Source: Lewinella cohaerens DSM 23179
GTDB taxonomy: Bacteria; Bacteroidota; Bacteroidia; Chitinophagales; Saprospiraceae
Direction: 5' to 3'
DNA: 64,000 bases
NCBI RefSeq assembly: GCF_000379805.1
Contig: NZ_KB903537.1
Span: 19,039-83,038 of the forward strand
The notes beneath the pieces are model-generated. The model worked only from the letters and a program-made list of their open reading frames with translations, ran no database searches and was not told the origin of the DNA. Position 1 is the first letter of the stretch; each line of letters begins with the position of its first letter. The position numbers and the translations under genes are program-made. Positions 1-9,019 of this stretch are shown here, in pieces.

Positions 1-2
1 TA

Positions 3-1151
3 CCTGCTCCGCGTGCCAATTACTCTCGTGTATATGTCAACGACAACTATATGGGGCTGTATAACCTCTCAGAATCGGTAGACGAGGATTTTCTGAAACA
101 ATACTATGGTAGCAAAAAAGGAGTTTTCTTCAAATGTGACCCCAGTTGGGACCAAAGTGCGCCCGGTAATTGTAAAAAAGGAAACAATGCGAGTCTCGAA
201 TTTCTCGGCAAAGACTCTGTCTGTTACTTCCCTTATTATGAGATAAAATCAAAGAATGGTTGGGGAGAGCTCATGGAGTTGATCAGCGTTATCAACACCA
301 ATCCCGAAGCGTTGGAACAACGGATGAACATTAACGAAGCGCTCTGGATGCTGGCCTATAACAATGTGATGGTAAATCTCGATAGCTATATCGGTCGTCT
401 TTGCCACAATTATTACCTCTACCAGGATGAATACAATACCTGGCACCCTGTTTTATGGGACATGAACCTGTGCTTCGGCGGTTTTCGTTATACAGGCATG
501 GGAACACCGCTGAGTAATGAGGCGATGCAGGATATGAGTTTGTTTTTACATTACAAAGAAAACAACACCCAACGCCCCTTCGTCCTTAAACTGCTCGGCG
601 TTAGTCATTACCGAAAGATGTACCTGGCCCATGTAAAGACCATCGTAGAAGAAAATTTCAGCAACGGCTGGTACAAAGAGCGGGCAAATGAAATACGAGC
701 ACTCATCAGTGAGGACGTCAACAAAGACCCCAATCGCCTCTATTCCATGGAGCTCTACGAAAAGAACCTCAATGAGACGGTTCGCGTAGATAATTCCAGC
801 ATTATTGGTATTACAGAATTGATGGACAAAAGGGCAGAAAACATTCTGGCGCACCCTTTGATGCAAAAGGCACCTCCAGTTGTCAGTGAAGTCAAACACC
901 AAGTTGTTGGTGAAGAAGCTATTATTACTGCTTCTGTAACGGAGGCTGATGAGGTTTGGATTTATTTCAGACTAGAAGCTTTTGCCCCCTGGCAACGCCA
1001 ACCCATGGCTGCCAACGAAAACAACGAATGGGCTGCGCAGATTGAGCTTACAGAAGAAGTACAATACTATGTGGTAGCGGAGAACAAGTACATTGCTGCA
1101 CTTTCTCCAGCCAGAGCCGCAAGGGAATTTTATGAAATTGTAGTAAAGTAA
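3..1151 (+). CDS. CotH-kinase-like secreted protein, 3' part (5' end outside window)
   Basis: The reading frame is open from base 3, so the gene enters from the left edge; 382 residues are visible. CotH-family features are clear: a VYVNDNYMGLYNLSE segment (family: vNGeYwGlYxlxE) at the start, then HNYYLYQDEY and VLWDMNLCFGG near the middle, which match the conserved D/N-rich core that binds Mg-ATP in spore-coat kinase CotH. The last ~100 residues form a beta-rich Ig-like tail with no sorting signal that I recognise. Known family members phosphorylate surface proteins; in Bacteroidota they are usually secreted or lipoproteins, which cannot be checked here because the N-terminus is missing. The hydrolase gene follows after 6 bp, so the two are probably co-transcribed. 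Confidence 0.8.
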   Translation, partial: PAPRANYSRVYVNDNYMGLYNLSESVDEDFLKQYYGSKKGVFFKCDPSWDQSAPGNCKKGNNASLEFLGKDSVCYFPYYEIKSKNGWGELMELISVINTNPEALEQRMNINEALWMLAYNNVMVNLDSYIGRLCHNYYLYQDEYNTWHPVLWDMNLCFGGFRYTGMGTPLSNEAMQDMSLFLHYKENNTQRPFVLKLLGVSHYRKMYLAHVKTIVEENFSNGWYKERANEIRALISEDVNKDPNRLYSMELYEKNLNETVRVDNSSIIGITELMDKRAENILAHPLMQKAPPVVSEVKHQVVGEEAIITASVTEADEVWIYFRLEAFAPWQRQPMAANENNEWAAQIELTEEVQYYVVAENKYIAALSPARAAREFYEIVVK

Positions 1152-1157
1152 GCAACC

Positions 1158-2129
1158 GTGGCAATCCTTCACACCAATAGTTATCCCGGCCCACCTTGGT
1201 ATCAAATCAACGGGCACTGGCAAACTATCCTACCCGCTTTACGTGGCCCCAAAGTAGGCTTTCGCCGGGAACGACTAGAGCTCGACGATGGTGATTTCCT
1301 CGATCTTGACTGGTTACAAAACAAGGGCAACCGTTCCCTCGTCATTCTTACCCACGGGCTGGAAGGGAATAGCCGACGCCCTTATATGCGTTCGGCAGCC
1401 CGGTTCTTTCACGCACGCGACTGGGATGCACTGGCTTGGAATTGCCGTTCGTGCAGCGGAGAGATGAACCGCTTATTTCGTTTTTATCATCATGGAGAAA
1501 TTGAAGATATTCATCGGATTACCACTTACGCTTTAGCTCAAAAGGATTATCAGGAAGTTGTGCTCATTGGCTATAGTATGGGCGGAGCGATGACGACCAA
1601 ATACCTTTCTGTACATAGCCCGGATTTGCCAGACGTCATCCGTGGTGGTATTGCCTTTTCCTCCCCTTTTGATCTCGAAGCGAGTGTGGATGCCCTTGAG
1701 CTGCCAGGGAACGAGCTGTATAAGACGCGGTTTATGAAACAGCTGGGAGAGAAATTCCGCATCAAAGACCAACGCTTTCCAGGAAAGCTGGACATGGAAA
1801 AATTGGACAAAATTGAAACCTGGAAACAATTCGACGAATGGTTCACAGCACCAATACTGGGCGTTGATTCCGCTCAGGAATTTTATGACCTTGCTTCCGC
1901 GAAAAATTTTGTCGCCACACTTTCGCGGCCGGTCTTAGCTGTTTCGGCCCTTAATGACCCGATCATTACCGAAGCCTGCTTGCCGCTGGAAGAAGCCAAA
2001 GATCACCCTTTTCTCACTCTGGAACTCACGCCTGATGGCGGGCATGTCGGGTTTAGCTTACGCAAAAACAAGCACAGCTGGATGGAAGAACGCGCCTGGC
2101 AGGAAATCCTGAAGTGGCGCGAGAATTAG
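1158..2129 (+). CDS. YheT-family alpha/beta hydrolase
   Basis: A 323-residue alpha/beta-fold hydrolase of the YheT/EMB8 family, normal length. The N-terminal GPPWYQINGHWQTILPAL block is characteristic (family: NGHLQTIxP). The oxyanion-side motif THGLEG is at about residues 65-70, the nucleophile elbow GYSMGG places Ser near 140, and the acid and histidine are likely in ALNDPII (about 266) and GGHVGF (about 296). It is cytoplasmic, with no signal peptide. I chose the GTG at 1158 because the family motif begins only about 10 residues later and the CotH-like gene ends at 1151. Family substrates are poorly known (short esters for some members), so the reaction is not assigned. Confidence 0.9.
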   Translation: MAILHTNSYPGPPWYQINGHWQTILPALRGPKVGFRRERLELDDGDFLDLDWLQNKGNRSLVILTHGLEGNSRRPYMRSAARFFHARDWDALAWNCRSCSGEMNRLFRFYHHGEIEDIHRITTYALAQKDYQEVVLIGYSMGGAMTTKYLSVHSPDLPDVIRGGIAFSSPFDLEASVDALELPGNELYKTRFMKQLGEKFRIKDQRFPGKLDMEKLDKIETWKQFDEWFTAPILGVDSAQEFYDLASAKNFVATLSRPVLAVSALNDPIITEACLPLEEAKDHPFLTLELTPDGGHVGFSLRKNKHSWMEERAWQEILKWREN

Positions 2130-2189
2130 TGAGGCTTGCCTTCTTTTTTACTAGACACTGAGGCACGAAAACACACAAGCATCTAGTGC

Positions 2190-2255
2190 GCTGCTAGCTG
2201 GTCAGGGGACCAGCCAGATATGACATCTTAGTCCGGAAACTAAGATGCGCCTTTA
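2190..2255. repeat. Two-hairpin dispersed repeat, copy 1
   Basis: Contains GCTGGTC-aggg-GACCAGC (2197-2214) and then CATCTTAGT...ACTAAGATG (2224-2247). Nearly the same sequence recurs at 54135-54200, including the linker between the hairpins, so this is a dispersed unit and not only a terminator. Confidence 0.75.
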
Positions 2256-2263
2256 TTTTTTTT
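2224..2263 (+). terminator. Intrinsic terminator after the YheT-like gene
   Basis: A 9-bp stem (CATCTTAGT / ACTAAGATG) is followed by CGCC and a run of T with one A, ending in eight T (2256-2263). It lies 95 bp past the hydrolase stop and 13 bp from the stop of the convergent Lrp gene. Confidence 0.7.
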
Positions 2264-2275
2264 CTAAGCCCTAAA

Positions 2276-2743
2276 TCAATCAATTGGCAGAACAGATTCT
2301 TCTTTCACTTCGGTCATCACGAAAGAGCTTTGAACCCGGCCAATGTTGGCAAGTGAGGCTAGTTTTTGGGTGATAAAAAACTGGTAATCTGCCATATCTT
2401 TCACGTATACTTTCAGTAGGTAGTCAAACATTCCGGCCAAGTGGTAGCAGGCTGCTACTTCAGGTAATTCACGGATATCTGCCTCAAATTGATCGAGGTA
2501 AGCTTTGTGGTGTTGTTCCAGATTAACAGCACAGAAGACCGTAAGCATAAAACCCAGCTTGGCACGGTCTATCAATGCCGTATAACCGCGAATGAATCCG
2601 TCCTTTTCCAGTCGTTTGATTCTTTCAAAAACAGGGGTATTGGTCATCTGCAGCTCGTGAGCAATCTCCTTTATTTTCCGTTTCCCATCGGCCTGTAAAA
2701 GTTGCAGAATACGGCGGTCGATGGCATCTAGTTTTATTTCCAT
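2276..2743 (-). CDS. Lrp/AsnC family transcriptional regulator
   Basis: 155 residues, the usual Lrp length. Residues 1-60 form the winged helix-turn-helix (LDAIDRRILQLLQADGKRK, then AHELQMTNTPVFERIKRLE), and residues 65-150 form the RAM/AsnC ligand-binding domain, ending in the typical SSFVMTEVKEESVLPID. The frame stays open upstream to 2902, but that extension is Arg/Pro-rich and unlike the family, so the ATG at 2741-2743 is preferred. It is divergent from a methionine gamma-lyase-like gene 281 bp away. Lrp-type regulators next to such PLP enzymes commonly control them in response to amino acids; that link is inferred here from position only. Confidence 0.93.
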   Translation of the reverse strand: MEIKLDAIDRRILQLLQADGKRKIKEIAHELQMTNTPVFERIKRLEKDGFIRGYTALIDRAKLGFMLTVFCAVNLEQHHKAYLDQFEADIRELPEVAACYHLAGMFDYLLKVYVKDMADYQFFITQKLASLANIGRVQSSFVMTEVKEESVLPID

Positions 2744-2963
2744 AGTGGGTGGTTTGTGTGCGCTGCGCTTGCGGGGGTGCTCGTTTCTCGGGAGAACACT
2801 TCCATTGGCACTGGTATCCTTTACGCAGGAGCGGCTGGGGATTATTTTTCTACACCAAGCCTTTCCATCCATCAATATTAGACCAAAAAACCAAATAAAC
2901 AATAATTAGCAGAATTAATTCCTTCATCAACTCAAATTACTAGACTTTTTATCTAAACCCCGG

Positions 2964-2971
2964 TAATTTTG
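2964..2971 (+). promoter_or_regulatory. Predicted -7 box of the methionine gamma-lyase-like gene
   Basis: TAATTTTG is an exact match to the Bacteroidota -7 consensus TAnnTTTG, 53 bp before the preferred ATG at 3025. The upstream TTTTT near 2946 is only a weak -33 candidate. Confidence 0.5.
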
Positions 2972-3024
2972 CACTATCAGCAACCAGGCAGTTGAACATC
3001 TCTACTGCTTCAAAACAGCCCACC

Positions 3025-4335
3025 ATGAAAAAGCACCACGATCACAAATGTGCACCGGAAAGTTTGATGATGTCTCACGGCTACGAGCCGGAATGGTCGG
3101 AAGGGGCCATTAAGTCGCCTATTTTCCAAACCTCTACTTTTGTTTTTAAAACAGCGGAAGAAGGAAAGGCTTTTTTTGAAGTTGCCTATGGGCTTAGACA
3201 CAAAGAACAAGAAGAAAAACTGGGCTTAATTTATAGCCGGATCAACAACCCCAATCTTGAAATTCTGGAAACCCGTCTTTGTTTATGGGATCAGGCGGAG
3301 GATTGTGCTGTTTTTGAGAGTGGCATGTCTGCGATCAGTACTGTTTTACTAGAGTATCTGAAGCCCGGTGATGCACTCCTTTACAGTAACCCTGTCTATG
3401 GTGGCACGGATCATTTCATCCATCATTTGTTGCCACAATTAGGCGTCACAGCTATTGCTTTCAACGAGGAAGACCATTATCAAGATATTGTGGATCGTGT
3501 TGAAGCCACAGGAAAAGGAGATCGCCTGAAACTCGTCTATGTAGAAACACCAGCGAACCCTACCAATGCACTGATCGACATTGCTATGTGTCGCAAAGTT
3601 GCCGACCACTTCGCAAGCGAAGACCAGCCTATACACTTGGCGGTAGACAATACCTACATGGGACCACTTTGGTCGCACCCATTACAGCTAGGTGCTGACC
3701 TGGTCATTTACTCTGCTACCAAATACATTGGCGGGCACAGCGACTTGATTGCCGGTGCCGTATTGGGTAATGCTGAAACCATCAAAAGAATCAAGGTTCT
3801 GCGAACTTTCCTGGGCAATATGTCGAGCCCCAATACCTGTTGGTTGTTGCTACGTAGCCTGGAGACCCTCAAGGTTCGGATGGAACGCCAGCAGCAAAAT
3901 GCCCAAGAGATTGCCACTTTCCTACAGGAGCACCCTATGGTAGAGAAGGTCTATTATTTAGGCCTTTTGCCCGAAGGCAGTGAAGCTTATGAACTGTACA
4001 AACGACAGTATACCTCGCCAGGAGCGATGATCTCTTTTGCCATAAAAGGAGGTGAAACCGAAGCGTTTAAGTTTCTCAATGAGCTACGCTTGTTCCAATT
4101 GGCGGTAAGCCTGGGAAGTACGGAATCACTGGCACAGCATCCGGCGAGTATGACCCATATTGGGGTTGACCCTGCTACCCGCCAGCGACTGGGGATTACG
4201 AATAAGCTGGTGCGCTTATCGATAGGCGTAGAAAATGTCAACGATTTATGTTGGGATTTGGGGCAGGCGCTGGATAGTGTAGCAGCTAAAATGATAGAGA
4301 AGAAGGCCGAAGAGGCCCAATTTGCTTCAAATTAG
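3025..4335 (+). CDS. Cys/Met-metabolism PLP enzyme (methionine gamma-lyase / cystathionine gamma-synthase type)
   Basis: 436 residues with the Cys/Met-metabolism PLP fold. Visible landmarks are the substrate-loop segment YSRINNPN, the PLP phosphate region SGMSAI, NPVYGGT, the cofactor aspartate in AVDNTYMGP, and the Schiff-base lysine in SATKYIGGHSDL. A TTG at 2992 would add 11 residues of unremarkable sequence; the ATG at 3025 is preferred. The ~30-residue His/Lys-rich start and the insert KAFFEVAYGLRHKEQEEKLG are longer than in classical MetB or MdeA. Reaction choice between gamma-lyase (methionine to 2-oxobutyrate, methanethiol and ammonia) and gamma-synthase cannot be settled by eye; the divergent Lrp gene favours an amino-acid-inducible catabolic role. 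Confidence 0.88.
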   Translation: MKKHHDHKCAPESLMMSHGYEPEWSEGAIKSPIFQTSTFVFKTAEEGKAFFEVAYGLRHKEQEEKLGLIYSRINNPNLEILETRLCLWDQAEDCAVFESGMSAISTVLLEYLKPGDALLYSNPVYGGTDHFIHHLLPQLGVTAIAFNEEDHYQDIVDRVEATGKGDRLKLVYVETPANPTNALIDIAMCRKVADHFASEDQPIHLAVDNTYMGPLWSHPLQLGADLVIYSATKYIGGHSDLIAGAVLGNAETIKRIKVLRTFLGNMSSPNTCWLLLRSLETLKVRMERQQQNAQEIATFLQEHPMVEKVYYLGLLPEGSEAYELYKRQYTSPGAMISFAIKGGETEAFKFLNELRLFQLAVSLGSTESLAQHPASMTHIGVDPATRQRLGITNKLVRLSIGVENVNDLCWDLGQALDSVAAKMIEKKAEEAQFASN

Positions 4336-4408
4336 ATAGCATACAGCGCAAAGTCATTGGGATATATTGCAAGGAAGGGGGCAGGACTTTCATAATGTTG
4401 GAGAAAGT

Positions 4409-4428
4409 GGTAATTTCTGGAAATTACC
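4409..4428. promoter_or_regulatory. 20-bp palindrome upstream of the PD40-propeller gene
   Basis: GGTAATTTC-TG-GAAATTACC has 9-bp perfect arms and ends 14 bp before the ATG at 4443. Its position suits an operator or an mRNA hairpin covering the start region; no regulator is identified. Confidence 0.4.
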
Positions 4429-4442
4429 TAACTAACGTATCT

Positions 4443-5678
4443 ATGAAACTTACCCTTTCCCTAATCGCATTGCTTTTTACCTCAGTGACATTTGCTCAGA
4501 CTAATTCAGAAGAAATAGCGGTTGAAAACGCTTGCCTGAACTATCTGGAAGGGTTTTACGAAGGAGATACCGTCAAACTACAAACGGTGCTCGTGCCATC
4601 GCTTTATAAATTCGGTTACTGGAAAAATAAAGAGGGCCACTACGAAAGCGAGGGCCTGATGAGTTATGACGAGGCCATCGCTTACGCGAGAAACGTCTTG
4701 GAGAACGAAAAATTTGTGCGCCCAGAAGCCCCCAAAGCAGTTGACGTGCTCGATGTTTCTGCCCATATTGCTGCGGCTAAAGTTACAGCTTGGTGGGGGA
4801 TCGACTACATTTTGCTGGCCAAACACGACGGCCATTGGATGATCGAGCAGGTACTTTGGCAAGGCCCCTTGGCCGTTCCTGCGGAAGCAAAGGTCTTTGC
4901 TCCCGACCTCATTTGCACTGCAGCCAATGAATACGGAATCACGTTCATCAATGCGGGCTGGATCGCTTTTACCCGAGCTAGTGATGGTAACAAGAAAATA
5001 ATGCTTTCCAAGCGGGTGGACGGTAAATTTAGTACCCCAACCGTTGCTCCTTTCTCTCAAGAATGGAACAACGAATACGTATCCTTCAATCAGCAATCAC
5101 AACGTCTCTATTTTTCCTCTACCCGGCCTACAACGCAAGGTGATGCCGAAAAGTTGAAGAACGATATCTGGTACGCTGAATGGAGTGGAGAAACATGGTC
5201 GGAGCCCGTGCATTTAGGAGGAAACTTCAGCACCGATGGTATCGACAGTGGCGCAACGGAGCACGACGGAACAGTCTATTTCCATGCTGATCGGGAGGGT
5301 ACTGGCTTGAATGCCGTAGATATGTATAGCCTTGAGGCACCTGAAGACCAACCAGAAAAACTCAGTATCAGTACCGATCAAGTTGATGGTGAACCTTTCT
5401 TGTTTGCGGATGGCACAAAAATGTTGTTCATGAGCGCAGGGCATAATGCTGTAGGCAACTCAGACATTTTCTTTTCCGAAAAGATAAACAACCAATGGTC
5501 GCCACCCATCTCTATTGACAAGGAGGGCCTAATCAATACCGCTGAATGGGAATATTCGCCCTCTCTTTCGCCCGATGGGAAAGTGTTGTTTTTTACGCGA
5601 TTGACCAATGGCCAGGCTGATATCTATTGGATAAAAACGGAAATGCTGGCGGAGGATGTTCGGGGTAAAATTCGGTAA
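4443..5678 (+). CDS. Secreted protein: NTF2-like domain plus PD40 beta-propeller repeats
   Basis: 411 residues. The ATG at 4443 gives a clean Sec signal peptide (MKLTLSLIALLFTSVTFAQ); the frame is open 16 codons further up, but that would bury the signal. Residues ~25-140 resemble an NTF2-like / lumazine-binding-like domain (NACLNYLEGFYEGD, then WWGIDYILLAKHDGHWMIEQV), common in Bacteroidota. The rest carries WD40-like PD40 blades, for example QRLYFSSTRP, GTVYFHADREG, KMLFMSAGHNAVGNSDIF and SPSLSPDGKVLFFTRL. No catalytic residues are evident. Likely periplasmic or surface ligand binding; the two-domain combination is uncommon but each domain is convincing. Confidence 0.75.
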   Translation: MKLTLSLIALLFTSVTFAQTNSEEIAVENACLNYLEGFYEGDTVKLQTVLVPSLYKFGYWKNKEGHYESEGLMSYDEAIAYARNVLENEKFVRPEAPKAVDVLDVSAHIAAAKVTAWWGIDYILLAKHDGHWMIEQVLWQGPLAVPAEAKVFAPDLICTAANEYGITFINAGWIAFTRASDGNKKIMLSKRVDGKFSTPTVAPFSQEWNNEYVSFNQQSQRLYFSSTRPTTQGDAEKLKNDIWYAEWSGETWSEPVHLGGNFSTDGIDSGATEHDGTVYFHADREGTGLNAVDMYSLEAPEDQPEKLSISTDQVDGEPFLFADGTKMLFMSAGHNAVGNSDIFFSEKINNQWSPPISIDKEGLINTAEWEYSPSLSPDGKVLFFTRLTNGQADIYWIKTEMLAEDVRGKIR

Positions 5679-5709
5679 AGAGGGATTCTGAATTTCACCA
5701 TTAAACATT

Positions 5710-5870
5710 AGTCAAAATGCGCAAGGCGGAGCCTGAAGCTCGGCGGATCCCGATTTTTCATCGGGAGAGCAGGACGAAGGATGAACGGGAGCGACAGCGA
5801 CCAGACAGCCTGGTGCCGTAGCGGTGTTTGCGCAGCAACACCACTACCGGCATGGCCCCAAAACAAGCTA
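5710..5870. repeat. Dispersed palindromic repeat (family A), copy 1
   Basis: This spacer contains GACAGCCTGGTGCCG, a GCGGTGTTTGCGC...CAACACC stretch and GGCATGGCCCCAAAA. The same ordered blocks recur at 38100-38205 and, with a different hairpin, at 37795-37990 (reverse) and 57690-57850. A small hairpin CCCGATtttttcATCGGG lies at about 5749-5766. The repeat is translated in frame with the next gene if an upstream ATG (5781) is used, which is probably an artefact. Confidence 0.7.
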
Positions 5871-5933
5871 AGCTCACATCAAAAACACGGTAACTTTTGT
5901 GGAAGTCCAGGTATGGTTCCTGATCGGCTGTCG

Positions 5934-5941
5934 TATCTTTG
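5934..5941 (+). promoter_or_regulatory. Predicted -7 box of the SGNH hydrolase gene
   Basis: TATCTTTG matches TAnnTTTG exactly and lies 40 bp before the ATG at 5982, which supports that start over the ATG inside the repeat at 5781. Confidence 0.5.
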
Positions 5942-5981
5942 CCCTTCGGTGTTGATCTGTTTCAGGCCGTTGATAAATATT

Positions 5982-7808
5982 ATGCTTCCAAAACATTTAT
6001 TGCCTTTATGGAGTATCGTGGCCACACTTGGTTTTCTTATTCCTGCAGTGCATGGGCAAAACCCTGTATTGGATACTATTTCCATCGATTTCGGGAGTGT
6101 GCCCTCTCCCCTTCCGTGGCTAAACATGAGCAACCCTAAAGAGGGAGTGCTGCGCCGTTTGACCAACCAAGCCAATGTGGCAACGCCTTATAGCCTATCC
6201 GTAAATGATGCATTCAATAAGATCAATACTGAAGGTAATCTGCGCCCCGACCCTGCCCTTGTTTTTCCTGGTACGGCCGCGGGCGATAGCTTTTTTGGGA
6301 ATACGGCTCCATTTGAGGGTATTTCTGAGCCTACAGGCGGGGTTATTTTGCAAAACCTCAGCCCTCAGAAACATTATAAACTCTTGATTTATGCTGCTCG
6401 GCAGTCTACGGAGCTGCGCGAAACGCGGTATGTTGTAAAAGGGCTGACGACGGACACCCTGTATTTAAACACCTCCAATTTATTAAGTAAGGGCGTTTCT
6501 GCGCGACTCTTGCCCAGCAAAACAGGAGAAATCACAATCACGGCCTCCTCTGCTCCCCGAACGCAGAGCAAGGCAGGATTTTTCTACCTTGGTGCCCTCA
6601 AAATCATCTACCAGCCAGACCCACCGCCCAAGCCTTTCCTCCGGCTGAGTTCGCCAACTGAAGGAGCTTATTGGCAAGTAGGAAAGTCACCTTTTATCAC
6701 TTGGTCAACTAATGCTAAAGACTCGGTTCTCTTGGGTTACTCTACCGATTTTGGCTATACCTGGACGGCTATTGCGACGGTTGCCCCTGGCGTGGAGCGT
6801 TATGAATGGATCATTCCCGACGAAGCTTCCTACGCCTGTCAGGTGCGCATTAGCACTGGCAAATTGACCATTGAAAACCAGGGCGTTTTTACCATTATCA
6901 AAGACTATGCTCGATTTCCGATTGTCGTGCTGGGGTCTTCCACCGCAGCAGGTACGGGCGTGAGTACGCCCGATAGCAGCTGGGTAAACCGCTGGCGAGC
7001 ATGGCTGAATGTAGACACGCGCTATGAATTGATTAATTTAGCAAAACCGGGTTATACCACCTACCACATTTTGCCCACAGGCACCGCTATTCCACCACAG
7101 TTAAGTGTGTTGATAGATACCAGTAGGAACATTACCCACGCCCTTTCCTTTCGCCCCAAGGTAGTGCTGGTCAATATGCCCTCCAACGATGCGTCTTACC
7201 GCATTCCAGCCGCTGATCAACTAGAGAATTTTCAACAAATCATGGATACGGCAACTTTGAGTGGTGCCAGTGCGTGGATTACCACCACACAACCCCGAAA
7301 ATTTAACGATCTGCTCAAGGTGCAATTGCAGGAAACCATCCGTGATTCGATTGTGTGCATATACAGCAACAAGGCCATCGACTTTTGGGAGGGGTTAGCC
7401 AATAGCGATGGAACGATAAAAAAAATCTACGACTCTGGCGATTATACCCACATGAATGACCGGGGGCACGCCTTGTTGTTTAAGCGTATTCTAGCGTCAG
7501 GCATTATCAAGCAACAGCGCGTAACAAGCGTTGACGTTTCGTTACTATTGGACACCCTAGAACGAGAGTGGCTGTTTGAATTCCAGCTACCACAGGCGGG
7601 CACGGTTGATGTGATCATTGAAAATGACCAGGGGCGTTCGGTGCAGAAAGCATCGTTCATCAATAACTCGGGAAGCAAGCAGTCATTGCGCTTCCCTGCC
7701 AGGCCCAAAAGCACCAACTCGCCTTACCTGCTTTGCACTTTCCTCCTGAAAGAAGAAAACGGGAGAATTACCGAAGTCAGGCAGCCCATTGCATTATGGA
7801 GGGAGTAG
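5982..7808 (+). CDS. Secreted SGNH/GDSL hydrolase with Ig-like N-terminal region
   Basis: 608 residues. The ATG at 5982 starts a Sec signal peptide (MLPKHLLPLWSIVATLGFL...HGQ). Residues ~25-190 are a beta-rich module and 200-300 an Ig-like module. An SGNH hydrolase domain follows (~310-500): block I GSSTAAGTG with Ser near 319, block II glycine in AKPGYTT, block III asparagine in PSNDAS near 401, and block V DYTHMNDRGH with the Asp/His pair near 486-495. The C-terminal ~90 residues are beta-rich and resemble a degenerate sorting domain but lack the usual PNP start. Members of this family act as esterases on acylated polysaccharides or lipids; the substrate here is unknown. Confidence 0.82.
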   Translation: MLPKHLLPLWSIVATLGFLIPAVHGQNPVLDTISIDFGSVPSPLPWLNMSNPKEGVLRRLTNQANVATPYSLSVNDAFNKINTEGNLRPDPALVFPGTAAGDSFFGNTAPFEGISEPTGGVILQNLSPQKHYKLLIYAARQSTELRETRYVVKGLTTDTLYLNTSNLLSKGVSARLLPSKTGEITITASSAPRTQSKAGFFYLGALKIIYQPDPPPKPFLRLSSPTEGAYWQVGKSPFITWSTNAKDSVLLGYSTDFGYTWTAIATVAPGVERYEWIIPDEASYACQVRISTGKLTIENQGVFTIIKDYARFPIVVLGSSTAAGTGVSTPDSSWVNRWRAWLNVDTRYELINLAKPGYTTYHILPTGTAIPPQLSVLIDTSRNITHALSFRPKVVLVNMPSNDASYRIPAADQLENFQQIMDTATLSGASAWITTTQPRKFNDLLKVQLQETIRDSIVCIYSNKAIDFWEGLANSDGTIKKIYDSGDYTHMNDRGHALLFKRILASGIIKQQRVTSVDVSLLLDTLEREWLFEFQLPQAGTVDVIIENDQGRSVQKASFINNSGSKQSLRFPARPKSTNSPYLLCTFLLKEENGRITEVRQPIALWRE

Positions 7809-7879
7809 AGGTTTGTTGGTCACTAATGGCAGCTGGCTACGCCTACCGGCTGGCCACCGCGCTATTCGCTGCGCACCTT

Positions 7880-7935
7880 TTTAGGCTTCAGCCTACGATT
7901 GGACACATTGAGATATTTTGACCTCGAGGTATCAA
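7880..7935. repeat. Partial copy of a dispersed spacer repeat (block B)
   Basis: CTACGATTGG followed by ACACATT...TTTTGACCTC and GAGGTAT resembles the middle block of the composite repeat at 37990-38090 and the copy at 34945-35050. The match is short and imperfect. Confidence 0.35.
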
Positions 7936-8703
7936 CTAATGGAGTTCCTCCAACTTCTGGAATGCCGCCGCGTAGCCAATTTCGAAAACCTCATCAATAC
8001 GATTGATACTGAAAGTACCTACCTTATTGAGTTGATGGGGAGCGATCAGGATATCACAATGCTCGAACTTGCTTTCAGAAAGGGTAGCCATTCCGATTTT
8101 GAACGCGCGCTCTAGTACGGCCATTGAGTTGGTCAGTTCACCAGGTTGAACAACGGGAAGTGGGCTAACGTAAGAACCTATGATTTTGTCACACAGCGGC
8201 AAGAGTGGTTCTACCGGAAAATTATTAGTGATAGCCCCATCAGCGTAATAGATACCAGAGATGCGCACCGGAGAAAGCACCATCGGGAAAGCTGCCGATG
8301 CCAGTACCTTACGCACTAAGGAGCCCTCTTTAAAAATTACATTCTTTCCCTTCTCAATATCGGTAGTCGAAACAAAGAGGGTCTTGGTCAAGCTCTCAAA
8401 ACTATCACCGGGCAGATAAGAGGCAAAGAGGCTTTCAAACTTGTCGGTATCCAAAATGCCTGGCTTGCGGTAGGTATAATTCTGCCAGGAAAACATAGAG
8501 GTAGATTTAAAAAAATGAAGAATCTCCTGCCAGGAATGTCCGGCAGCATAAAAGGCTCCTACAATTGCTCCAGCACTGGCTCCCGCTATGATTTCGGGAT
8601 AAATACTGTGCTCTTCTAAAGCCTTGAGCACCCCCAAATGAGCGATCCCTCTTACGCCACCGCCGGAGAGAACAATACCATAGTTTGGTGTTTCCATTTT
8701 CAT
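7936..8703 (-). CDS. Patatin-like phospholipase (RssA/YlbK type)
   Basis: 255 residues with the complete patatin catalytic set: oxyanion loop GGGVRGIAHLG (residues ~12-22), nucleophile elbow GASAG with Ser near 43, and the dyad aspartate in DGAITNNFPV near 152. Two ATGs lie two codons apart at 8703 and 8697; either is possible. There is no signal peptide, so it is probably a cytoplasmic or inner-membrane-associated lipid acyl hydrolase. Substrates of this small RssA-like group are largely unknown. It is divergent from the giant adhesin gene and separated from it by 316 bp. Confidence 0.93.
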   Translation of the reverse strand: MKMETPNYGIVLSGGGVRGIAHLGVLKALEEHSIYPEIIAGASAGAIVGAFYAAGHSWQEILHFFKSTSMFSWQNYTYRKPGILDTDKFESLFASYLPGDSFESLTKTLFVSTTDIEKGKNVIFKEGSLVRKVLASAAFPMVLSPVRISGIYYADGAITNNFPVEPLLPLCDKIIGSYVSPLPVVQPGELTNSMAVLERAFKIGMATLSESKFEHCDILIAPHQLNKVGTFSINRIDEVFEIGYAAAFQKLEELH

Positions 8704-9019
8704 CTATTTACTTTTCTTCCAACACAATGCGAAACTACTTATTCCTTATCAAAATAAATTCACCTCACGAATAAAAACACATAAAAAAGCTTATTCAAAA
8801 TAACCATAAAGCACTCAATATCATACAATTAAGATTTAAAACGAAATTTAAAACCTTATTTAAGTTAAAAAATGTCCGTGAATTCCGGGTGCTCACCAAC
8901 TAATTTTGCATAGAACAAAGGTTCATCAGTGAACAGCTGATCCAATTACTTAATCGGAACCACACAGGTGTTCAGCGCCTAAAACCCAGTTCCATATTCT
9001 GTTTTTAAAACCTCGTACT
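8704..9019. promoter_or_regulatory. Divergent intergenic region with adhesin promoter
   Basis: An AT-rich 316-bp spacer between the patatin and giant-adhesin genes. The only clear motif is TAATTTTG at 8901-8908, an exact TAnnTTTG -7 box on the + strand that would give a 5' leader of about 105 nt for the 9020 gene. No hairpin or repeat is obvious. Confidence 0.5.

Noticed and set aside
5781-5981. N-terminal extension of the SGNH hydrolase gene
   Set aside because: The extra codons are repeat sequence; a signal peptide and a -7 box support the ATG at 5982.
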